This document shows, piece by piece, positions 18,534 to 23,614 of a stretch of DNA of 23,614 nt. The stretch is from Chara braunii (taxonomy: Eukaryota > Streptophyta > Charophyceae > Charales > Characeae): positions 1,090,441 through 1,114,054 of the forward strand of contig BFEA01000005.1 of assembly GCA_003427395.1 (NCBI GenBank). Direction: 5' to 3'. Position 1 is the stretch's first letter; each line of letters begins with the position of its first letter. A program made the translations under genes and the position numbers. The notes below the pieces were generated by a model, which saw only the letters and a list, made by a program, of their open reading frames with translations, was not told the DNA's origin and did no database searches.

Positions 18534-19106
18534 TGTCGGGACTGGTGAGTCCCGAATAACTTCCCATCACTCAAGAGACTGAATAGAGACGAATTGTGCA
18601 CAACAGAGAAATCTGGAGGAGGCAGGAGAGAGAAAAGACGAAGGATTAGGCCACAGGAGGGAGTGATGTCATGGGGTGAGAACCATAGGAGGAGAAAACC
18701 AGCAACGATACGAGAATAAGCGCAGGAGCGGGGACATATAGGACGTAGCTTGAGGTCGGGAGGGTCATTGGGATGCAATAAGACGAAGGCCAAAGGACCC
18801 TTGAACCAACAGACGCAGCACGACAGCAACAAAGGAATGAGAGAGTCGAGAGATGGACGGTCCGGAGGTCGTGGGAAAACAGGAGAACGAGGGCCAACAT
18901 GGGGGCCACCTACGGGAGCCTCGGGTTGAAGGTCCCGCGACCAAAAGAACAGCCACACGCAAGGCGCAAGAAAGACAAGGGAGAAGGGTCACCATGGGGG
19001 GGCAAAACGTCCAAGGGACGTGGGACACCTCGGGAAAAGGCACCCGGGGCCACGCGGAACTAAGGAAAAATAATCGCATCCACGACGAAAGGTGCCGGGG
19101 ACCACC

Positions 19107-19200
19107 CGTGGGACTAAGTGTCAGGTACCGCCGGGGGGACTGAGTGTCGGGGACCGCCGGTGGGACTAAGTGTTGGGGACCGCCGCCGGGACGGATGGCG
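19107..19200 (+). repeat. 26-bp GC-rich tandem repeat
   Basis: The word ggactaagtg or ggactgagtg begins at 19111, 19137 and 19163, with a degenerate unit at 19189. Each is followed by a variant of tcggggaccgccg. The period is exactly 26. Confidence 0.9.
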
Positions 19201-19310
19201 GGGACATGTGAAAGACCCAAGAAGAAACGGTGGCACCGTATGAGGAAAAATAATAAATACAAGGTGCACCGTCAAGATCGAGATTTTGACAGCCAAGAAT
19301 ATTAGCACAA

Positions 19311-19326
19311 CTAGTGCAAGCACTAG
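19311..19326 (+). repeat. small hairpin CTAGTGC/GCACTAG
   Basis: A 7-bp perfect stem with a two-base gap (ctagtgc aa gcactag). The counterpart at 20517-20538 in the right copy is also a hairpin. Confidence 0.7.
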
Positions 19327-19394
19327 CGGTAACAAACGGGAAGACCAAAAGGAAAAGAAAAAGTAAAGAAACTTGAAATGAGAGGCATGGGAGC

Positions 19395-19414
19395 AATCCG
19401 AAAAATCTCGGATT
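19395..19414 (+). repeat. hairpin AATCCGA/TCGGATT
   Basis: A 7-bp perfect stem with loop aaaatc. The counterpart at 20604-20623 has agtccga/tcggact, so both strands of the stem changed together at one position. Confidence 0.75.
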
Positions 19415-19553
19415 AGCCTCCCTCAAGAAAATAGAGTCAAAAGAGACCCCATGTGACAAATAGGTCTCCGGGAGAAAATCGGAGTAGGAGGGGCCACTGT
19501 GGGAGAAAAATAGGAGTAAAAGAAGGCTCCCATGGGCATGAGAAGGCCATTAT

Positions 19554-19579
19554 TGCAGTCCGAGATAGAACAGACTGCA
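19554..19579 (+). repeat. hairpin TGCAGTC/GACTGCA
   Basis: A 7-bp perfect stem with a 12-base loop. It has the same core as the hairpin at 20073-20098, which extends the stem to 9 bp. Confidence 0.65.
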
Positions 19580-19792
19580 CCTTGGGCATAGAAAGGGCCA
19601 AAACTAAGAGGAAGAGGCTAGAAAATGGCCTTAACGGCCACTTGACACTTGGCATGTTAGAAAAAAAAGAGAAAAGAAAAGAAAATGTGGGAGAATAAAA
19701 CAAAAAGAGTGAGAGGAAATGAGTGAGTTGGCCGTCAGTAGGGACTGCCACAAGTTAGGGACTGGCAGGTTCCTACTGTCCAAGAAAGGAGG

Positions 19793-19848
19793 AAAAGAAA
19801 AGAAAAGAAAAGAAAAGAGAAAAGAAAAGAAAAGAAAAAGAGAAAAAA
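19793..19848 (+). repeat. AAAAG microsatellite
   Basis: About eleven imperfect units of aaaag with occasional single-base slips. Confidence 0.95.
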
Positions 19849-20072
19849 CTTTAACGGTAAAAAACGGTCACTTCGGGAGATTCATCCGTTACGAGATTCA
19901 TTCTGGAATATGGCGGTTACAAAGGACTTTTGATTTTTACAGAGAAAATCAAATAAAACCAAGGCCCTATGCAACCGAAATAAAACGGATTACATAGGGG
20001 AGGAAAAACATATGTTTTAGGTGCATCCGGAGTCAATATTGAGCCCTGTAGGACTAGAAAAATGGCCATGAA

Positions 20073-20098
20073 TGCAGTCCGAGAAACAACGGACTGCA
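20073..20098 (+). repeat. hairpin TGCAGTCCG/CGGACTGCA
   Basis: A 9-bp perfect stem with an 8-base loop (agaaacaa). It is a further version of the tgcagtc hairpin at 19554, outside the main duplicated block. Confidence 0.75.
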
Positions 20099-20516
20099 CG
20101 GGGGTGCCTAGGCTAAGGAAAAATGAGCCACGGCAAGCCTGGAAGGCTAGAAAGAAGCAATTTCGGCATGGGGTAAGAAAATACGGTAAACGACAACCGT
20201 GAGATAAGATCTCACGGCATAGAAAAATCGGCACATATGAAGAGATGATGGTACCACCAAGGGCAAAGGGGTTCAAAAATAAAAATGGGACACCATCCGG
20301 GATGTTGTCGGGGACCAAGTGGGTCGAAATAATAAAAGTCGGAAACGGGACGAGCATTGACGGGACCGCCGACGGGACAAGAAAATGGAACTAGTATGGA
20401 GGAAAGTGGCGGGGACTTGGGATGTCCCAAGGGAACCATGAGCAAGCACAAGGAATAATTGTGCAAGCAAACAGCACCGTCAAGATCGAGGATCTAGACG
20501 GTGGGAAATATTAACA

Positions 20517-20538
20517 CCACTAGTGCTAACACTAGTGG
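20517..20538 (+). repeat. hairpin CCACTAGTG/CACTAGTGG
   Basis: A 9-bp perfect stem with a CTAA tetraloop. It occupies the position equivalent to the hairpin at 19311-19326. Confidence 0.78.
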
Positions 20539-20597
20539 AGGCACGTGGGAGAGTCGTAGGGAGAAAAAAAAGTAAAATAATGATGTTGGGAGGGCGG

Positions 20598-20630
20598 CCC
20601 AGTAGTCCGAAATATCTCGGACTAGCTGGG
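20598..20630 (+). repeat. hairpin with two-part stem CCCAG..AGTCCGA/TCGGACT..CTGGG
   Basis: A 7-bp inner stem (20604-20610 with 20617-20623, loop aatatc) and a 5-bp outer stem are separated by a small asymmetric bulge. It is the counterpart of the hairpin at 19395-19414. Confidence 0.75.
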
Positions 20631-20868
20631 CATGAGAAAATAGAGCCTTGAGAGGCTCAACATGAGAAAAAGGTTGTCCTTAGAAAATCGGAGCCAAGGG
20701 GGCTCAAAATTGGACAAACGGGAGCAAAGTGGAGCCCTCTAGGAGCATGGGGGTGCCATTGTTGAAATCCGAGATATAACGGCCAAGTACCAGCCATGAA
20801 GCTGACCTTGAATAAGGCCCTAAGGCCTAGAAAAAGGGTGCATAACAGTTCGACACTTGTCACAACTG

Positions 20869-20908
20869 AAAAAAAAAAAGAAAAAAAAAAAAAAAAAAAA
20901 AAAAAAAA
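20869..20908 (+). repeat. A-rich homopolymer run
   Basis: About 40 bases of A with one G at 20880. The equivalent position in the left copy has only a short interrupted A run near 19656-19684. Confidence 0.97.
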
Positions 20909-21005
20909 CGAGGGAGAATGAGACAAAAAGGGAGAAAAGAGTGGAGGAGAGTGTGCAAGCCTATTGGGACCTGCACATTGGGGACTGGCAGGTCCCACCT
21001 GTGAC

Positions 21006-22204
21006 CTCATCCCTCCTAGAATGAGGGAGGGCAATCCGGATTGCAGAGACCATAGGGCCATATCTCAATAAAATCTGAATTAAAAAGAAGAAAATGAGAG
21101 AAAATGTGAAAAGGAAATGACCGACTTACCTTTGGACCATGGATCTCAGATTAGATTTCATGGTGGAGAGGAACTAGCTGTTTTTTGTGGGCCAGCTCAA
21201 AACGGCTAGCTCCGGAATGAGGTGGCAGCCCAAAATGGAAAGAAACAAAAGAAGGAAAGGGACAAAACTGTGCATTTGACCCAAAAAGAGAGCCAGATGC
21301 ACCAAAAATTAAAAAAGTGGACTTAGGGGCTCAAAATTGAAGCAAGGGCTACTTGGGGGTGGCAAGGAATATTGTTGGCCTTGGATCACAGCCAGATCCA
21401 AAGCTGAAAATGTGCCGCTGCATAGAAAAATATCTCGGCCTACCAAAAATGGGGTAGAAACTGAAAAAATCGAGAAAAAGACCCACTCGGTTTTTTTCTC
21501 TAAAGTAAAATTGCCCCTTGGGCATTAGGACCCAAGGGGACAACATTTGTGAAGTGAAAAGGAGGCCGAAGTAGGCCAAGAGGCAATCCGAGTTGGTACC
21601 AACCACTCAGACTGCATGTACTTGGCCAAAAAGAGGCCCGGGTATCTCCGGAAGGGCCTAGTAGTGACTTTTTACCTTAGGGGTACCTCGGTTCACCTCA
21701 AGGCTCATGGGGAGGCTCACGGACTGGCCGGACTGCTGGTTTCAGCTTACATAAGCTGGGAATTCAGTCCGCCACTTTCACAATTGCATGAGTGCCCATG
21801 CTGCCCAAGTGAGCTCATGAGAGCACTCTTTCACTTGGAGAGAGGAGAGAAGATCCCATACCAGTTTGGGAGCTTGGTGGAGGCCATGAGCTAGGGAAAG
21901 GAGCTCTAGAGACTAGAGGTAGTGAGGCTGGCACTAGGGGAGGTGATCCGCCATAGCCCCCTGGGTGTGAGGAAGAGAGAGAGGCTAGAGGGATCCCCAA
22001 TAGCCCTCCAAAAAGGGAGGACTCCATAGCCATGGTGATGGGAGCTTGAGGCAACTTGGGGAGAGGTAAGAGAGGAAGGAGAGAGACTTGAAGAAGGAGG
22101 GAGCCATAGCCAAGGAGGAGTTGTGCAAGGAGGGAGAAAGCCTCATCAAGATTGANACTCCATCTCCAAGACATTAACAAGGTGAGTGGAAGGAAGAGGA
22201 TGCA
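21006..22204 (+). other. noncoding, leader-like stretch with a splice donor consensus
   Basis: No gene is supported. A 92-codon frame at 21616-21894 has no recognised motif. The right half is rich in gagagg and ggaggg words. AAG|GTGAGT at 22179-22187 matches the 5' splice donor consensus and is followed by a long pyrimidine tract. An undetermined base lies at 22156. It could be the transcribed end of an LTR plus leader, or the 5' end of an unrelated transcript. Confidence 0.35.
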
Positions 22205-22377
22205 TCTTCTTCTTCTTCTTCTTTTTCTTTTTCTTCTTCTTCGTCTTCTTCTTCTTCTACTTCCTCTTCTTCTTCCTCTTCTTCTCCTTACCCTTCTTCT
22301 TCTCCTACTTCCTCTTCTTCTCCTTATTCTTCATCTTTTTTTTTTTCTTCTTCTTCTTCTTTATCTTCTTCTTCTTG
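22205..22377 (+). repeat. CTT-rich pyrimidine microsatellite
   Basis: Imperfect (CTT)n with cct, tac and T-run interruptions; nearly no purines over about 170 bases. Leucine- or phenylalanine-only translations across it are artefacts. Confidence 0.96.
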
Positions 22378-22379
22378 TT

Positions 22380-23580
22380 GGGCTACTCAAACTCTTGTTT
22401 TTCACTCACACACTAGTAGGTAGTGCTCCGATTCTTCTATGGATGATCTCTTGTTGGATACTTGTGATTTGGGCTACTCAAACTCTTGTTTTTCATTCAC
22501 ACACTAGTTCTAGCTTCTCATTGTCATATTCATATGTGTTGTGATGTTCCGGTTCCTACTTAGTCGATATCTCCTCTATGTGCATGTGCTTTTCACTAGT
22601 TCTAACTTCTCATTGTCAAGTTCATCTGTGTTGTGATGTTCCGGTTCCTACTTAGTTGATTTTTCCTCCATGTGCATGTGCTTTTCACTAATTTTAGTTT
22701 CTAATTGCCATGTTCATGTGTGTTGTGATGTTCCGGTTACTACTTAGTTGATCTCTCCTCTGTGTGCATATGCTTTTCACTAGTTCTAGCTTGTAATTGA
22801 CAAAGTTCATATGTGCTGTGATGTTCCGGTTCCTACTTAGTTGATCTTTCCTCCATGTGCGTGTGCTTTTCACTAGTTTTAGCTTCTCATTGTCATGTTC
22901 ATGTGTGTTGTGATTATCCGGTACTACTTAGTTGATCTCTGCTTTGTGTGCATATGCTTTTAACAGTTGTAGCTTATAATTGTCAAAGTTCATATGTGTT
23001 GTGATGTTCCGGTTTCTACTTAGTTGATCTTTCCCCCATGTGCATGTGAACTTGACAATTAGAAGCTAGAACTAGTGAAAAGCATATGCACATAGAGGAG
23101 AGATCAACTAAGTAGTAACCAGAACATCACAACACACATGAACATGATAATGAGAAGCTAGAAGTAGTGAAAAACACATGCACATAGAGGAGAGATCAAC
23201 TAAGTAGGAACCGGAATATCACAACATGCATGAGCTTGCCAGTGAGAAGCTAGAACTAGTGAAAAGCACACGCACATGGAGGAAAGATCAACTAAGTAGG
23301 AACCGGAACACATGTGTTTTTCACTAGTTCTAGCTTCTCATTGTCAAATTTCATGTATGTTGTGATGTTCCGGTTCCTACTTGGTTGATCTCTCCTCTAT
23401 GTGCATATGGTTTTCACTAGTTCTAGCTTCTAATTGTCAAGTTCATTTGTGTTGTGATGTTCCGGTTCCTACTTAGTTGATCTTTCCTCCATGTGCATGT
23501 GCTTTTCACTATTCTAGTTTCTCATTGGCAAGTTCATGCGTGTTGTAGTATTCGGTTCATATTTAGTTGATCTTTCACTG
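22380..23580 (+). repeat. 92-bp satellite array with an inverted block
   Basis: The word cttttcacta marks successive monomers at 22589, 22681, 22773, 22866 and 22957, spaced 91-93 bases. A monomer reads through ttctagcttctcattgtc, gttgtgatgttccggttcc, tacttagttgatc and tgtgcatgtg. Two variant monomers beginning gggctactcaaactcttg lie at 22380 and 22471. Direct monomers resume at about 23311 and end near 23580. About 13 monomers are visible in total. Confidence 0.95.
23049..23310 (-). repeat. inverted block of about three satellite monomers
   Basis: Between 23049 (aacttgacaattag) and 23310 (aaccggaaca) the satellite runs in the opposite orientation. Three copies of gatcaactaagtag mark it. Both junctions fall inside monomers, at different phases. 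Confidence 0.93.
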
Positions 23581-23614
23581 TGGGATGGGTGACCGACATT
23601 TGGCTGCCACTACG
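23581..23614. other. non-satellite end of the window
   Basis: The satellite stops near 23580. The last 34 bases contain ggatgggtgacc (23583-23594), a word also found in eukaryotic 5S rRNA, but the bases around it do not continue the match. Too short to assign. Confidence 0.3.

Larger units (their letters stand above)
19190..19780 (+). repeat. diverged tandem duplication, left copy
   Basis: This stretch aligns with 20400-21005 through ordered shared words: tggcggggac (19196 and 20407), caccgtcaagatcgag (19267 and 20475), the actagtg hairpin, the tccga...tcgga hairpin, an A-rich run, and gggactggcaggt (19758 and 20981). Offsets grow from about 1208 to 1223. Confidence 0.8.
20400..21005 (+). 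repeat. diverged tandem duplication, right copy
   Basis: It aligns with 19190-19780 as described there. It differs by a greatly expanded A run (20869-20908) and by loss of the 26-bp repeats. Confidence 0.8.
18534..22200 (+). mobile_element. LTR-like noncoding region (left end at 18534, right end unknown)
   Basis: It starts with TG directly after the purine tract. At 18536-18555 TCGGGACT, loop GGTG, AGTCCCGA form an 8-bp stem. The region has no supportable gene, many small hairpins, A-rich runs and a diverged internal duplication. It ends in a purine-rich leader-like part with a consensus splice donor. These are LTR-like properties, but the second LTR needed for proof was not found, and several unrelated elements could be joined here. 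Confidence 0.35.

Noticed and set aside
18853-19143. 96-codon plus-strand frame
   Set aside because: No motif, runs into the 26-bp tandem repeats, and base composition equals the noncoding surroundings.
21616-21894. 92-codon plus-strand frame
   Set aside because: Mixed composition but no recognised motif or conserved neighbour; it lies in an LTR-like, leader-like stretch. Kept as unproven.
22152-22544. 130-codon leucine-rich frame resembling a membrane protein
   Set aside because: It is a translation of the CTT microsatellite and the satellite edge, and it contains the undetermined base.
23583-23594. 5S rRNA-like word ggatgggtgacc
   Set aside because: Only 12 bases match; the bases before and after do not continue a 5S gene or a 5S-derived element, and the window ends.

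Overview
The window looks like eukaryotic nuclear DNA from a repeat-rich genome, probably a plant of the streptophyte lineage. The reverse transcriptase and integrase resemble Ty3/gypsy elements I associate with non-seed plants, and also basidiomycete fungi. No host gene is recognisable and the species cannot be named from the sequence. Long noncoding repeats, microsatellites, minisatellites and one ambiguous base (22156) fit an unannotated contig.

The centre (about 2990-14978, + strand) is one very large, decayed Ty3/gypsy-type LTR retrotransposon. Its core runs gag (about 7018-8663), aspartic protease (about 8664-10318), reverse transcriptase, RNase H and integrase (about 10319-13641). These were probably one continuous frame, now broken by three frame changes and several in-frame stops. 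The unusual part lies outside gag-pol. Upstream of gag are four tandem, strongly diverged versions of one unknown protein (2990-3802, 3866-4620, 4924-5711, 5830-6621). Downstream of integrase is an acidic, coiled, unknown 3' ORF (about 14028-14978). The four upstream copies share five short blocks in the same order, and each carries only two to four disabling lesions. They therefore diverged mainly while still coding. This four-paralogue accessory array is the best candidate for an undescribed system. The ORFs are preceded at short distance by CAG/TAG acceptor-like sites, which suggests spliced subgenomic mRNAs.

The 3' flank (15000-18533) is noncoding and built from minisatellites: a 40-bp unit at 15686-15885, a 63-bp unit at 17327-17832 and a 76-bp compound unit at 18139-18312. 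It holds two homologous 'hairpin + G-tract' 3' ends (17238-17271 and 18499-18533). The second is followed directly by a TG start and an 8-bp hairpin, like the first bases of an LTR.

From 18534 to about 22200 is a noncoding, hairpin-rich, LTR-like region with an internal diverged tandem duplication of about 1.2 kb. It ends in a leader-like stretch with a consensus splice donor at 22181/22182. A CTT microsatellite and a 92-bp satellite follow (22380-23580); three satellite monomers are inverted. The first 2.6 kb holds a TC/TCTA microsatellite and no gene I can support. I found no matching 5' LTR or primer-binding site, so the outer limits of the element are open.
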